A stretch of DNA of 64,000 nucleotides from Hyphomonadaceae bacterium UBA1849 (GCA_002338565.1 DDIN01000008.1:997567-1061566), one strand, 5' to 3'. Positions 33,963 through 43,579 are shown, counted from the stretch's first letter. Translations and numbers: made by a program. The notes: generated by a model from the sequence alone, not told the origin.

Positions 33963-34550
33963 ATGAGTATGGAAATTCTGATCCTTGCAGCTGTTGCAGT
34001 GTTCGTGCTTGCGCGGCTGTTCTCCGTCATGGGGAAACAAAAGGGTGCGCCTCCGCCAGAATTCCGCCGTCAGGAAAATGGCGAACGCCCGCAGCCTGTG
34101 CTCGTGCACTCTGACTCAAACGATGAGGACGAGGACGACTTTGAAGAGGCATCCGGTCTTGAGAAAATCGCCCGTGTTGATCCGTCCTTCAACCAGCGTG
34201 AATTCCTGGCCGGTGCAAAATCTGCTTATGAGATGATTGTTAAGGCCTTTGAGGCGGGTGATCGGGCAACGCTCCGCACGCTTCTGACTGACGATGTCTA
34301 TGGTGATTACGAAGCGGCGATTGATGCGCGTGAGACATCCGGCGAAGCAGCCCCTGATTTCGAGCGTATTCGTGATGCCCAGATTGAAGGCGGTGAGCTG
34401 AATGGCTCTGTTGCTGAGGTCAGCGTTCTGTTCTCTGCAGAGCTCGCAACTGAAGAACGCATCATGTCGACTCGCGAAATCTGGACATTTGAACGCGACA
34501 CGAAAAGCAGGGATCCGAATTGGCGACTCGCAGACGTCTCGGCGGCCTGA
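33963..34550 (+). CDS. Tim44/TimA-family membrane-anchored protein
   Basis: The protein has 195 residues: an N-terminal transmembrane helix (MEILILAAVAVFVLARLFSV), an acidic linker (DSNDEDEDDFEE) and a C-terminal Tim44-like domain from about residue 70 with DPSFNQREFLAGAKSAYEMI and VYGDYEAAI. Bacterial Tim44 homologues (TimA in Caulobacter) lie at the inner membrane with unclear function. A 138-base gap with an ACCATATATGGT palindrome (33914-33925) precedes it. The last 31 bases overlap mltA. Confidence 0.88.
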   Translation: MSMEILILAAVAVFVLARLFSVMGKQKGAPPPEFRRQENGERPQPVLVHSDSNDEDEDDFEEASGLEKIARVDPSFNQREFLAGAKSAYEMIVKAFEAGDRATLRTLLTDDVYGDYEAAIDARETSGEAAPDFERIRDAQIEGGELNGSVAEVSVLFSAELATEERIMSTREIWTFERDTKSRDPNWRLADVSAA

Positions 34551-35749
34551 TCTGCGTTGCGGCCCTGCTTGCTTCGTGCGAGCAGCCCGCACCGGAATGC
34601 CCCGTTTGTGAAACCGTTGAGGTAACTTCGCCGCCTGAGGATGTGTCTCCTCAGGCGTTTGATTTGTCGCAGATCGCCTTTTCTGATGTACCAGACTGGC
34701 GAACGACTCCTGTAGAGCCATCTGTTTCTGCCCTGACCGCGCATTGCGAACGGCTAGCTTCCCGTGATCCTGAAGAGGCTTTGTCCGAGCGGGCTAGCTA
34801 TGGCGGCACGGTGGGTGACTGGCTTCCAGCCTGCGAAATCCTGCCGCGATATATCGAGGTTGGTGAACTCCATCGCTTCTTTGAGGACTATTTTGATCTC
34901 TATGCGATTGAGACCGAGGAAGAGACGAATCGCCTGACCGGCTATTACGAGCCTGAAATCGACGTGAGCACGCGTCCGCGCGGAGAGCTGACTCAGCCTA
35001 TTCCCGGCAGGCCAGATGATCTTATTCAGGTCGATCTTGGCCAATTCGATCCGTCGCTTCAGGGGCGCCGTGTCTGGGGCCGTGTCGATGGTCAGACGCT
35101 TGACCTCTATTATGCGCGCGAAGATATTCAGCGCCGCAATGAAAACGCCCTCGCCTATGCGCATCCAACCGATGTGTTCTTCCTACAAATTCAGGGGTCC
35201 GGGCGCCTACGCTTTCCCGATGGCACGTTAAAACGCGCAGGCTTTTCCGCGCACAATCACCGTCCGTTCGGCTCGCTTGCCAACCATCTCATTCGAACCG
35301 GCGAGATCGCACGCTCCGAAGCAGGTATGGAAGGCATTCGCGACTGGATGGAGCGCGTCGGTGTCGAACGTGCACAAGACGCGATGAACGTTAACCCGCG
35401 CTATGTCTGGTTTGGGCTGTTTGACATCACGAACCCGAATGAGGGCCCGCCAGGTGCCGCAGCTATTCCGTTGACGCCGATGGGTAGTATGGCAGTTGAT
35501 CTCAATCATCATCCGATGGGTGTGCCCTTTTTCATTCGTGTGCCTATTCCCACTGAGCCGGGCCGTGCGGGCGATGTACAAAACCTTGTGCTGATTGCGC
35601 AGGATACGGGCGGCGCCATTCAGGGTGTACGCCGCGGCGATATTTTCTTCGGTTCCGGTGATGAGGCTGGCGCGCTTGCAGGTTCTATGAACCAGCCGGG
35701 TGAGTTCTTCATCATGCTGCCGCAACCGGTTGAGCGAGACGCGGAATGA
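34520..35749 (+). CDS. mltA: Membrane-bound lytic transglycosylase A (lipoprotein)
   Basis: The product has 409 residues from a TTG start with AGGGA upstream. The N terminus is a lipoprotein signal, GLICVAALLASC, with the lipidated Cys at residue 20. MltA features are RLTGYYEPEIDVS, FFLQIQGSGRLRFPDG and the catalytic Asp in LIAQDTGGAIQGVRRGDIF. It cleaves peptidoglycan to 1,6-anhydro products at the outer membrane. It overlaps the Tim44-like gene upstream and smr downstream. Confidence 0.95.
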   Translation: MATRRRLGGLICVAALLASCEQPAPECPVCETVEVTSPPEDVSPQAFDLSQIAFSDVPDWRTTPVEPSVSALTAHCERLASRDPEEALSERASYGGTVGDWLPACEILPRYIEVGELHRFFEDYFDLYAIETEEETNRLTGYYEPEIDVSTRPRGELTQPIPGRPDDLIQVDLGQFDPSLQGRRVWGRVDGQTLDLYYAREDIQRRNENALAYAHPTDVFFLQIQGSGRLRFPDGTLKRAGFSAHNHRPFGSLANHLIRTGEIARSEAGMEGIRDWMERVGVERAQDAMNVNPRYVWFGLFDITNPNEGPPGAAAIPLTPMGSMAVDLNHHPMGVPFFIRVPIPTEPGRAGDVQNLVLIAQDTGGAIQGVRRGDIFFGSGDEAGALAGSMNQPGEFFIMLPQPVERDAE

Positions 35750-36354
35750 GCCGGAAACGTCCTCTGAGCCCACGCGAAGAGCGGATGTGGCAAAGAGTGA
35801 CGAAGTCTATCCGTCGCCTGGATGATCGCCATCCGGAACCGGACGTCAAACCGGATGAAGACGCAGAGCCGCCGCCGGCGGCTGTTTCACGTGAAACCCA
35901 TCACGCGCCGAAATCTTATGAACGCCCTAAAGCCTCACGCGAGGATCTGGAAAAGCTTCTGTCCGAGCATACCGGGCCGCGCATTCATGAGCGCCTGACA
36001 AAACAATTGCGGCCTACTCCGGCCTCCCCGCGTGCGAGCGTCGCGGATCGCGGCGGAGAAAAACGTATTCAGCGCGGCAAGTTTGATATTGGTTCAAGCC
36101 TTGATTTGCATGGTGAAACACAGGCAAGCGCGCGCTCTAACCTGCTTCGCTTTATCGTCTCTCACCGTAATGCGGGCGAGCGGTCTGTGCTGGTGATTAC
36201 AGGTAAGGGCCGCGGTGGTCGCGGTATCTTACGCTCGCGCTTCCTCGAGTGGATCGGCGAACCTGATTTTCGCATGCATATCGGCGGATATGCGCGCGCC
36301 AACCAGAAACATGGCGGCGACGGTGCGTTCTACGTGTTTCTGAGACGGCTTTAA
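35746..36354 (+). CDS. Smr (MutS2-type) domain protein
   Basis: The 202-residue protein has a basic, Pro-rich N-terminal half and a C-terminal Smr domain with SLDLHGETQASARSNLLRF and VLVITGKGRGGRGILRSR, the LDLHG and TGKG motifs. Smr domains are nucleases or RNA/DNA-binding units; the stand-alone alphaproteobacterial protein is uncharacterised. The codons for VSRE near residue 48 contain a parS core. It overlaps mltA by ATGA and meets hisE tail to tail. Confidence 0.9.
   Translation: MSRKRPLSPREERMWQRVTKSIRRLDDRHPEPDVKPDEDAEPPPAAVSRETHHAPKSYERPKASREDLEKLLSEHTGPRIHERLTKQLRPTPASPRASVADRGGEKRIQRGKFDIGSSLDLHGETQASARSNLLRFIVSHRNAGERSVLVITGKGRGGRGILRSRFLEWIGEPDFRMHIGGYARANQKHGGDGAFYVFLRRL
35883..35898. 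promoter_or_regulatory. parS: parS-like site on the right arm, inside smr
   Basis: TGTTTCACGTGAAACC matches 15 of 16 bases of parS, and the 14-base core GTTTCACGTGAAAC is a perfect palindrome. It lies 5.7 kb right of oriC and is read as VSRET in smr. Confidence 0.8.
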
Positions 36355-36713
36355 ATGCCGTCACCTTCACGGCTGGCTTTTTCGACTAGCCCTGAAATGC
36401 CCTGACGTTCGGCGAGAACATTTGCAACTTCTTCCAGGCTGATACCGCGAGAGCGGAGCGCGACGAGGAAGTGATAAAGAAGATCGGCAGACTCGCCCGC
36501 AACTTCTTCTTTTTCCTGAGACGTGAGCGCAATGACAAGCTCTACAGCCTCTTCGCCCAGCTTCTTTGCCGTACGCTCAGGACCCTTAGAGAGCAGTTTG
36601 GCTGTATAGCTTGTGCCTTCGTCTGCAGATTTGGCGCGCTCATCGATGGTCGCAGCCACTTCCTGAAGAACTTTTCCGAAAAAGCCGGCATAGCCGAGAG
36701 GTGTATCACTCAT
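36351..36713 (-). CDS. hisE: Phosphoribosyl-ATP pyrophosphohydrolase
   Basis: The 120-residue protein has the HisE four-helix pattern: SYTAKLLSKGPERTAKKLGEEAVELVIA, then KEEVAGESADLLYHFLVAL with acidic Mg-binding residues. It catalyses the second step of histidine synthesis; hisI is not in the window. It is the last gene of hisB-hisH-hisA-hisF-hisE and overlaps smr by three bases. Confidence 0.95.
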   Translation of the reverse strand: MSDTPLGYAGFFGKVLQEVAATIDERAKSADEGTSYTAKLLSKGPERTAKKLGEEAVELVIALTSQEKEEVAGESADLLYHFLVALRSRGISLEEVANVLAERQGISGLVEKASREGDGI

Positions 36714-36715
36714 GA

Positions 36716-37483
36716 TCAGTTCTCCTCGATCCGCATAGGAATGCCGGCGGCCTGCATCTCACGTTTTGCATCTTCAATAGCAATTTCGCCAAAGTGGAAG
36801 ATGGATGCAGCAAGTACGGCCGTCGCGCCGGTTTCCTGAATGCCTTCAATCAGGTGAGGAATAGTCCCTGCCCCGCCTGACGCAATGACGGGAATTGTCA
36901 CACGGGATGCGACCGATCTGGTGAGTTCGATGTCATAGCCAGATTTGGTGCCGTCTTTATCCATTGAGGTGAGGAGGATTTCCCCTGCCCCTTTGGCGCA
37001 GGCGAGCTCGGCATATTCGATTGCATCAATGCCTGTGCCGCGTTTGCCGCCATGGGTGAAGACTTCCCATTTGCCATCGCCTGTGCGGCGCGCATCAATC
37101 GCGACGACCACACACTGGCGGCCAACTCGGGCCGCGCAACGGGCAATCAGGTCCGGATCGGCAACAGCCGCCGAGTTGATACCAACTTTATCGGCGCCCG
37201 CGCGAAGAAGTGCGATCACATTATCAGGTGAACGCACACCGCCGCCGACGGTCAGCGGTGTAAAACAATTGCGGGCCGTTTTGTTGACGACATCCAGCAT
37301 CGTGCCGCGACCTTCTTCGGATGCGGAGATGTCCAGAAAGCAAATCTCGTCAGCGCCCTGCTCTGAATAGGCTTTGGCCAGAGCAACCGGATCACCTGCA
37401 TCGCGCAGATCGACAAAGTTGACGCCTTTAACAGTGCGTCCGTCTTTCACATCGAGGCAGGGAATAATCCGGGTTTTTAGCAC
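36716..37483 (-). CDS. hisF: Imidazole glycerol phosphate synthase, cyclase subunit
   Basis: The 255-residue TIM barrel has the catalytic Asp residues in RIIPCLDVKDGRTVKG and LLTSMDKDGTKSGYD, plus IPVIASGGAGT. With HisH it makes IGP and AICAR. It starts with GTG at 37483, overlaps hisA by seven bases and precedes hisE by two. Confidence 0.97.
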   Translation of the reverse strand: MLKTRIIPCLDVKDGRTVKGVNFVDLRDAGDPVALAKAYSEQGADEICFLDISASEEGRGTMLDVVNKTARNCFTPLTVGGGVRSPDNVIALLRAGADKVGINSAAVADPDLIARCAARVGRQCVVVAIDARRTGDGKWEVFTHGGKRGTGIDAIEYAELACAKGAGEILLTSMDKDGTKSGYDIELTRSVASRVTIPVIASGGAGTIPHLIEGIQETGATAVLAASIFHFGEIAIEDAKREMQAAGIPMRIEEN

Positions 37484-38208
37484 CGTGCAGCCTCCAGAGC
37501 TTTGACAGGATCAATATCGCCGTCATAAAGCGCGCGGCCCAGAATAGAGCCGGAGATTGGCGCGCTGGACGCACGCAAATTCGTAATGTCTTCAACGGCT
37601 TTCACGCCGCCTGACGCAATGACAGGAATCGAAACAGCGTCAGCAAGACTTGCTGTCAGATCAACATTTACGCCTGTTTTCAGTCCATCGCGGCCAATAT
37701 CTGTCACGATGATCGCAGCAACGCCGGAATCTGCAAAGGCTTTAGCGAGCTCAACAGCCTTCAGAGTTGAGACCTCTGCCCAGCCTTCAACAGCAACAAA
37801 GCCATCGCGCGCATCAATACCGACCGCAATCTTGCCCGGGTAAGCTGCGGCGCATTCTTTGACGAAATCAGGGTCGCGCGCAGCAATCGTGCCAAGGATC
37901 AGGCGCGAAATGCCGGCATCAAGCCAGCTTTCGACATGCTCGCGCGTTCGAATGCCACCGCCAAGCTGGACCGGCATGTTTACCGTTGAGAGAATCTCCT
38001 GAACCGATTGACGGTTTTTGCTCTCACCCGCAAAGGCGCCATTCAGATCGACGACGTGGAGATATTCAAAACCCATATCTTCAAAGCGTTTGGCCTGATC
38101 AGCGGGCGTGTTGTTGAACACAGTCGCCTGTTTCATGTCGCCTTGAATGAGGCGCACGCACTGGCCGTCTTTCAGATCAATCGCCGGATAGAGAGTAAAA
38201 GCGGTCAT
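37477..38208 (-). CDS. hisA: Phosphoribosylformimino-5-aminoimidazole carboxamide ribotide isomerase
   Basis: The 243-residue TIM-barrel isomerase has LYPAIDLKDGQCVRL and VTDIGRDGLKTG with the catalytic Asp residues, and QLGGGIRT. I chose the ATG at 38208, which overlaps the hisH stop as ATGA; another ATG three codons upstream is possible. Confidence 0.96.
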   Translation of the reverse strand: MTAFTLYPAIDLKDGQCVRLIQGDMKQATVFNNTPADQAKRFEDMGFEYLHVVDLNGAFAGESKNRQSVQEILSTVNMPVQLGGGIRTREHVESWLDAGISRLILGTIAARDPDFVKECAAAYPGKIAVGIDARDGFVAVEGWAEVSTLKAVELAKAFADSGVAAIIVTDIGRDGLKTGVNVDLTASLADAVSIPVIASGGVKAVEDITNLRASSAPISGSILGRALYDGDIDPVKALEAARC

Positions 38209-38846
38209 GGGTTCCATTTGATCCAGTTGGTGAGCAGGCGAAGGCCGGTCTCCTGACTAAGTTCCGGGTGGAACTGAGTGCCGAAAACATTGTCGCGCCC
38301 AATGGCTGCTGTGATGTGACCGCCATAATCGACTTCGACTTGAAGGTCTGACGGATTTGCGCAGTGCATGTGATAGGAGTGAACGAAATAGGCGTGGTTG
38401 CCCGTCTCGATACCAGCCAGAACCGGATGCTCTGTTCGAACGACCAGCTCGTTCCAGCCCATGTGAGGAATTGGCAGGCCCGCATCAGTCGGGATGTGTT
38501 CAACCTTGCCCGGAATCCAGCCAAAACCGGATGTTTCACCGTCTTCAAGGCCAAGATCAGCCATAAGCTGCATGCCAACACAGATTCCAAGAACCGGGCG
38601 GCCCTTTTTGTGGATGCTGTCTTCGAGCGCGTCGACCAGACCTGAAACACCGAACATGGCTTCGCGGCAGTCTTTAAAGTGGCCAACGCCTGGAATAACG
38701 ACGCGGTCAGCGGCGGCGATCTTTTCGGGACTGTCGGTGACAATCAGTTCGCAGGACAGGCCCGAGCGCTCGACGGCAACTTCGAGCGCGCGTTGCGCAG
38801 ATGGAATATTCCCTGCGCCATAGTCAATCAGAGCTACGGTTTGCAT
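38205..38846 (-). CDS. hisH: Imidazole glycerol phosphate synthase, glutamine amidotransferase subunit
   Basis: The 213-residue class I glutaminase has the oxyanion-strand motif IDYGAGNIPSAQRAL, the nucleophile in GICVGMQLMAD, and FGTQFHPELSQ with the catalytic His and Glu. It supplies ammonia to HisF. A 26-base gap separates it from hisB. Confidence 0.96.
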   Translation of the reverse strand: MQTVALIDYGAGNIPSAQRALEVAVERSGLSCELIVTDSPEKIAAADRVVIPGVGHFKDCREAMFGVSGLVDALEDSIHKKGRPVLGICVGMQLMADLGLEDGETSGFGWIPGKVEHIPTDAGLPIPHMGWNELVVRTEHPVLAGIETGNHAYFVHSYHMHCANPSDLQVEVDYGGHITAAIGRDNVFGTQFHPELSQETGLRLLTNWIKWNP

Positions 38847-38872
38847 AGAGCCTTACTGGGTCTGTCTCGTTT

Positions 38873-39460
38873 CTAGAGAGACCCTTTAGTAGAGACAGCT
38901 TCACCTGCAAATACCGGATCGTAGGAAATTGCCTGACGAAGCGAGCGAGCAAGCGCTTTAAAGCAAGATTCGGCAATATGGTGACAGTTCTCGCCGTAGA
39001 GATTCTCGATGTGGACACAACCACCGGAATTCATGGCGAAGGCCTGAAACCATTCCTTGAACAGCTCAGTGTCGAAATCGCCAATCCTGTCGCGGGTGAA
39101 ATTCACATTCCAGATCAGATACGGGCGGTTGCACATATCAATCGCCGCGCGGCTGAGCGTCTCGTCCATTGGCACATAAGCATGGCCAAACCGGTTGATC
39201 CCTTTGAAATCGCCGAGTGCTTTTGTGATGGCCTGACCCATTACAATGCCGGTGTCTTCAACAGTGTGGTGCATGTCGATGTGAAGATCGCCCTTGGCTT
39301 CGACTTTCAGGTCGATAGCGCTGTGCTTGGAAAACGCTTCCAGCATATGGTCGAAAAAGCCGATTCCGGTCTGAATTTCAGACTTTCCTTTACCGTCCAG
39401 CGTTACGCTGACGCGGATCTGGGTCTCTTTCGTTTCGCGATAAACTTCTGCAGTGCGCAT
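38873..39460 (-). CDS. hisB: Imidazoleglycerol-phosphate dehydratase
   Basis: The 195-residue monofunctional enzyme has GIGFFDHMLEAFSKHS and DLHIDMHHTVEDTGI, the metal-binding HHxxED motif, and later HIENLYGENCHHIAES. The ATG at 39460 has AGGGAA seven bases upstream. It is the first gene of the leftward his operon; its promoter should lie in the 138-base gap shared with the GGDEF-EAL gene. Confidence 0.97.
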   Translation of the reverse strand: MRTAEVYRETKETQIRVSVTLDGKGKSEIQTGIGFFDHMLEAFSKHSAIDLKVEAKGDLHIDMHHTVEDTGIVMGQAITKALGDFKGINRFGHAYVPMDETLSRAAIDMCNRPYLIWNVNFTRDRIGDFDTELFKEWFQAFAMNSGGCVHIENLYGENCHHIAESCFKALARSLRQAISYDPVFAGEAVSTKGSL

Positions 39461-39598
39461 GATCACATTCCCTGCCGACTTTTTTGTCGGTTTCTACAAA
39501 GATTTAGGGGCTTATTCACCGATTTCTAAACAAATTCTCTTAACAGAGGTCTGATGGGAGCCTGATTTCAGGTCTGCCAATAATCCTTTGGGGAGCAT

Positions 39599-41722
39599 AT
39601 GGCTAGGCAGGAAACGCCAAAAGGACGCTTAAAGTACAGCCTGAGAGCGAGCCTGATCGGTTTCGTGATCGGGCTTATTGTGCTTGCGTCTCTGGGCTTC
39701 GCCTTGTCCAATCTGGCGCTGGATCACTTCACGCGCGCCGCTAAAGCCACATCAAATATCGAAGCGAGCGCAAATACGTGGAACCCGGTCATGCCGACCA
39801 TGTTGCCGCGTCCGAGCATCACAAATGAAGAGCGCGTCACCGAACTGGTTCGTGTGTCTGAAACCGTATCTGCGCTGCGTGTTATCGATATTGACGGTGA
39901 GATCGCCTTCGATGTGACCGAAGAGCAAAGTTCCCACCGGGTGATCATGGAAGCGCTGGCGCTTTCAAAGCTCGGGGATGAGCGCAAGGTTCTTCGAAGC
40001 GAAAACGGTATTGTGCTCGCTCAGCCTATTTACTCAAATGGCGAGCTGACCGGTCATTTTGCGATCGAGTATCCGTTCTCAGCCCTGCCGAATACGTGGT
40101 TGCGTACTTTGATGTGGAGCCTCGCAACAGGCGCGTTGATCTGTGCGCTTTGCATTCCTCTGGTACTGCTTCTTGTCCATAAATTTACAGACCCGCTTTA
40201 TCGCCTGATAGACTTCACATCCGGCTTGAATGCAGGGCATTTGTCTGCCCGTGTTGAGCTGAATTCCGGAAACGAGTTCGATCTGCTTGGCGAGTCCTTC
40301 AATAAGATGATGCAGCGTATGGAAAACACCATGCGCCATATTCAGAAGCTCGCTTTTGTGGATTCTGTCACCGACCTGCCTAACCGCGAACGCTTTCTGC
40401 GCGTTCTGAACAAATCTCTTCAGGAACGTACAGATGATTGTTTCACGGCCGTCATTATTCTGAACGTCGATCGCTTCCGCTGGGTGAATGAAACGCTTGG
40501 CCCGCAAAAGGGCGATGAAGCGCTGTCACTTATCGGCATGCGCATCCGCAAAGCGCTTACCGCGGCTGATAAAGCAGTACGGCTTGCTGATGCTCAGGCC
40601 CAGCCATCAATGGTGGCGCGTCTCAGTGGTGACGAATTTGCTGTTGTCGTACCGAACATTGATGCAAAATCTGACATTACCCGTCTCATGCAGATGGTGA
40701 TTTCCAGCATGCGCCAGCCCCTTGAGATAGGCGGTCAGGCGATCACGCTCGGCCTTACCGGTGGCGTTGCGCTTGCACCGATTCACGGGATGAAAGGGGA
40801 AGACCTGGTCAAGAATGCTGACCTCGCCCTCAAAGAAGCACGCCGTGCAGGCCGCTCTAAAGCCCGCTTCTACTCTACCAAGCTCAATAAAATTGCGATG
40901 GACCGTCTTCACCTCGAAGCTGATCTACGCCGCGGTATCGAGCGCGACGAGTTCATTCCGTACTTCCAGGCGAAGGTGGACTTCAAAACCGGCCAGATTG
41001 CCGGTGCCGAGGCGCTGGTGCGCTGGCAGCGTGAAGATGGCGATATTATTTCGCCGGGCATCTTTATTCCAATGGCAGAGCAGCTTGGTCTGATCTCTCG
41101 CATTGGCGAGTCCGTCCTGAAACAGGCCTGTGTGCAGGCGACCCGCTGGATGAAAGCCGGTCATGACTGCAAAGTCGCGGTGAACGTCTCCCCACTTCAG
41201 TTTGAAGAAGCCAATTTCTCTGAGAAAGTTCTCTCTTCTATTCGTGATGCAGGTTTGCCGCCAGGTCGTCTCGAGCTTGAGATCACCGAGACCATGGCTG
41301 TTGCAGATACCGATCGCGTATCAGAGATCATGCGTCCACTGCGGGCTATGGGCGTTCGCCTCGCGATTGACGATTTCGGTGCGGGCCACTCAAACCTCGT
41401 GACGCTTACAAAGCTGCCATTCGACGTGTTCAAGATCGACCAGCAGTTCGTCAGCGCGCTTCATTCTGATTCTCAGGCGCCTGCTGTCGTTGAGATGATT
41501 CTGGCGATGGCCGAGACTATGGGTCTTGAGACAGTGGCTGAAGGTGTTGAGACACCATCTCAGAGCGACTTCCTGCGTCGCCGCGGCTGCACACTGGCGC
41601 AAGGCTATCTCTATGCGAAGCCGATTCCGCCGGACGAATTCATGAAGTTCCTTGAAAACTGGCGTCCTTTTGGCGAGACGCTGACTGAGGATTTCCTCGC
41701 CACTCTGGATGGTGCAGCTTAG
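39599..41722 (+). CDS. Membrane-bound GGDEF-EAL protein, probable c-di-GMP phosphodiesterase
   Basis: The 707-residue protein has a transmembrane helix (ASLIGFVIGLIVLASLGF), a periplasmic sensor region of about 130 residues, a second helix (LATGALICALCIPLVLLLVH), HAMP, GGDEF (about 250-420) and EAL (about 440-690). The GGDEF site reads SGDEF, so cyclase activity is uncertain. The EAL domain looks intact: AEALVRW, NVSPLQF, ELEITET, IDDFGAGHSN, VAEGVET and QGYLYAKP. It probably degrades c-di-GMP in response to a periplasmic signal. It is divergent from hisB. Confidence 0.92.
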   Translation: MARQETPKGRLKYSLRASLIGFVIGLIVLASLGFALSNLALDHFTRAAKATSNIEASANTWNPVMPTMLPRPSITNEERVTELVRVSETVSALRVIDIDGEIAFDVTEEQSSHRVIMEALALSKLGDERKVLRSENGIVLAQPIYSNGELTGHFAIEYPFSALPNTWLRTLMWSLATGALICALCIPLVLLLVHKFTDPLYRLIDFTSGLNAGHLSARVELNSGNEFDLLGESFNKMMQRMENTMRHIQKLAFVDSVTDLPNRERFLRVLNKSLQERTDDCFTAVIILNVDRFRWVNETLGPQKGDEALSLIGMRIRKALTAADKAVRLADAQAQPSMVARLSGDEFAVVVPNIDAKSDITRLMQMVISSMRQPLEIGGQAITLGLTGGVALAPIHGMKGEDLVKNADLALKEARRAGRSKARFYSTKLNKIAMDRLHLEADLRRGIERDEFIPYFQAKVDFKTGQIAGAEALVRWQREDGDIISPGIFIPMAEQLGLISRIGESVLKQACVQATRWMKAGHDCKVAVNVSPLQFEEANFSEKVLSSIRDAGLPPGRLELEITETMAVADTDRVSEIMRPLRAMGVRLAIDDFGAGHSNLVTLTKLPFDVFKIDQQFVSALHSDSQAPAVVEMILAMAETMGLETVAEGVETPSQSDFLRRRGCTLAQGYLYAKPIPPDEFMKFLENWRPFGETLTEDFLATLDGAA

Positions 41723-41796
41723 GCTCGAAATACCAGATTTATCGATAAACGGAAATTTTGCTTGCGTTTTGGCGATAGCTTCGCCACATTGCCAGC

Positions 41797-42360
41797 ATGA
41801 TGAATGATACCCACCAGGACAATAAATGGCGTGCAACCACAATTCTGGCTGTGCGCAAGAACGGTAAAATCGCCCTTATCGGTGATGGTCAGGTTTCCCT
41901 TGGCCAGACAGTTATGAAGGGCAATGCGAAGAAGGTGCGCCAGCTTATCGAAGGCAAGGTGCTGACCGGATTTGCAGGCGCGACGGCGGATGCCTTCACG
42001 TTGTTCGAACGCCTTCAGGGCAAGCTCGAACGCTATCCGGATCAGCTTCAACGCGCAGCTGTCGAGCTCGCCAAGGAATGGCGTACCGAGAAATATCTTC
42101 AAAAACTCGAAGCCATGCTGATCGTGGCTGACAAGGATGTCACTCTCCTCATTTCCGGACAGGGCGACGTCATCGAACCGGAGCATAACGTGCTGGCGAT
42201 TGGCTCTGGCGGCAATTACGCCGTCTCCGCAGCGCGCGCACTCTATGAATATGAACCAGACGCGGAAGTGATTGCCCGTAAAGCGATGGAGATCGCGGCA
42301 GATATCTGTGTCTACACAAATTCCAGCTTCACACTGGAATCTCTGCCATCGGAGACATGA
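41797..42360 (+). CDS. hslV: ATP-dependent protease subunit HslV (ClpQ)
   Basis: The 187-residue protein contains WRATTILAVRKNGKIALIGDGQVSLG, where the Thr after RA should become the N-terminal catalytic Thr after propeptide removal, and LTGFAGATADAFTLFERLQGKL. HslV forms the proteolytic core of HslUV. The start is one of two adjacent ATG codons with a poor ribosome-binding site. hslU follows only after another gene. Confidence 0.96.
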   Translation: MMNDTHQDNKWRATTILAVRKNGKIALIGDGQVSLGQTVMKGNAKKVRQLIEGKVLTGFAGATADAFTLFERLQGKLERYPDQLQRAAVELAKEWRTEKYLQKLEAMLIVADKDVTLLISGQGDVIEPEHNVLAIGSGGNYAVSAARALYEYEPDAEVIARKAMEIAADICVYTNSSFTLESLPSET

Positions 42361-42361
42361 T

Positions 42362-43456
42362 ATGGATCGCGACAAGCTGAAGGCGGCAATTGAAGCCGAT
42401 GTAATTTCTGCCGATCAGGCCGCCCGGCTTGAAGCGATGTTTACAAGAAAAGAAGGCGAAGAGGCCGAAGCCGAGCCATTACGCTTTCTCTCCAATCTGA
42501 ATGACGTGTTCCTCTCTATTGGCCTCGTCATTCTGTTTGTCGGCCTTGGTGCCGGCCTTTCCATCTCAATTTTTACATCCGGCACGGTGCGGTTCGAGCA
42601 TTTCGCACCGGTAATTTTCGGTCTTCTGGCGGCGATTGCCTGGGGGCTTTCTGAATATTTCTGCGCACGTCGCAAGCTTCTCCTACCGAGTATTATACTC
42701 GCGATTATCTGGTCTGTCTGTGTCGGTGTCGCCGCTTATTTCCTGCTGGTCTGGAACGTGTTTCAAGAGCATGGCGGAGAAATTGCGTCATCTGTGTTTA
42801 CGGGAAGCGAGCCGAGTGACAGTTTCTTTGAAGATCTGGCAACGCAGTCGCGTACATCAGCCATTCTCGGCATTCTGGTCGCGACAGGTGCAGCGCTTGC
42901 ATATTATATCCGCTTCCGCCTGCCCTTCTCTCAATTTCTGATGATGATCACGCTGTCGCTCATCGCGTTCATTCTGATGCCGGGCTATGAAACATTGGTG
43001 GCTATGGGCGTCGTCTCGCTCTTGCTGGCTATCTTTTTCGATGCGCGCGACCCTCACCGCTCTTCCCGCCTGTCTGATAATGCTTTCTGGCTGCACGTGG
43101 CTGCGGCTCCGCAGCTTGTCTATGGCATTCGGGGTATTGTTGAAGGCTCCGTGCCAGAAGGAAGCGCCATGGTCCATGTTGCGCTCGTCTCTGTGCTTGC
43201 TGTGTTGACCATTCTTTCGCTGGCTCTGAACCGCCGCGCGCTCATTATCTCGGGCCTCGTAACTTTCGGATGGGCGATCTGGAATCTCTTCCAGGCATTC
43301 GGCGACTCCATTCTGATGAAGTTTGCTGCGCCTTTCCTTCTCATCGGCGCGATTGTTGTTCTGCTTGGCGCAGGCTGGAAGACAGCACGGAAGATTCTTC
43401 TGGCTTGGGTGCCATCGACGGGGCTGCTCGGGCGTGTCTTCCCGAAAGAAGTCTGA
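42362..43456 (+). CDS. Polytopic membrane protein (possibly DUF2157-like) between hslV and hslU
   Basis: The ATG at 42362 is one base after the hslV stop, so it is probably translated from the hslV mRNA. The 364 residues have a short soluble N terminus (MDRDKLKAAIEADVISADQA, like the helical start of DUF2157 proteins) and about ten hydrophobic segments. I see no catalytic motif. The family call is tentative. Its position inside the heat-shock protease operon may mean shared stress induction. Confidence 0.6.
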   Translation: MDRDKLKAAIEADVISADQAARLEAMFTRKEGEEAEAEPLRFLSNLNDVFLSIGLVILFVGLGAGLSISIFTSGTVRFEHFAPVIFGLLAAIAWGLSEYFCARRKLLLPSIILAIIWSVCVGVAAYFLLVWNVFQEHGGEIASSVFTGSEPSDSFFEDLATQSRTSAILGILVATGAALAYYIRFRLPFSQFLMMITLSLIAFILMPGYETLVAMGVVSLLLAIFFDARDPHRSSRLSDNAFWLHVAAAPQLVYGIRGIVEGSVPEGSAMVHVALVSVLAVLTILSLALNRRALIISGLVTFGWAIWNLFQAFGDSILMKFAAPFLLIGAIVVLLGAGWKTARKILLAWVPSTGLLGRVFPKEV

Positions 43457-43579
43457 GGCTTTCGGAAAATAGAAATCGAAGACGGGCTGGGATTTTTTCT
43501 TGGAGATTCCAGCTCTCTTCCTAACTCCTAGTGAGACCAGTGGCGCGTTTTGCCAGAACTATCCGGAGCCTTTGCATTT

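Noticed and set aside
41761..41790. Heat-shock (sigma-32-like) promoter CTTGCG with CGCCACATT before hslV
   Set aside because: The start of transcription would fall on the hslV start codon and both elements deviate from consensus, so I did not annotate it.
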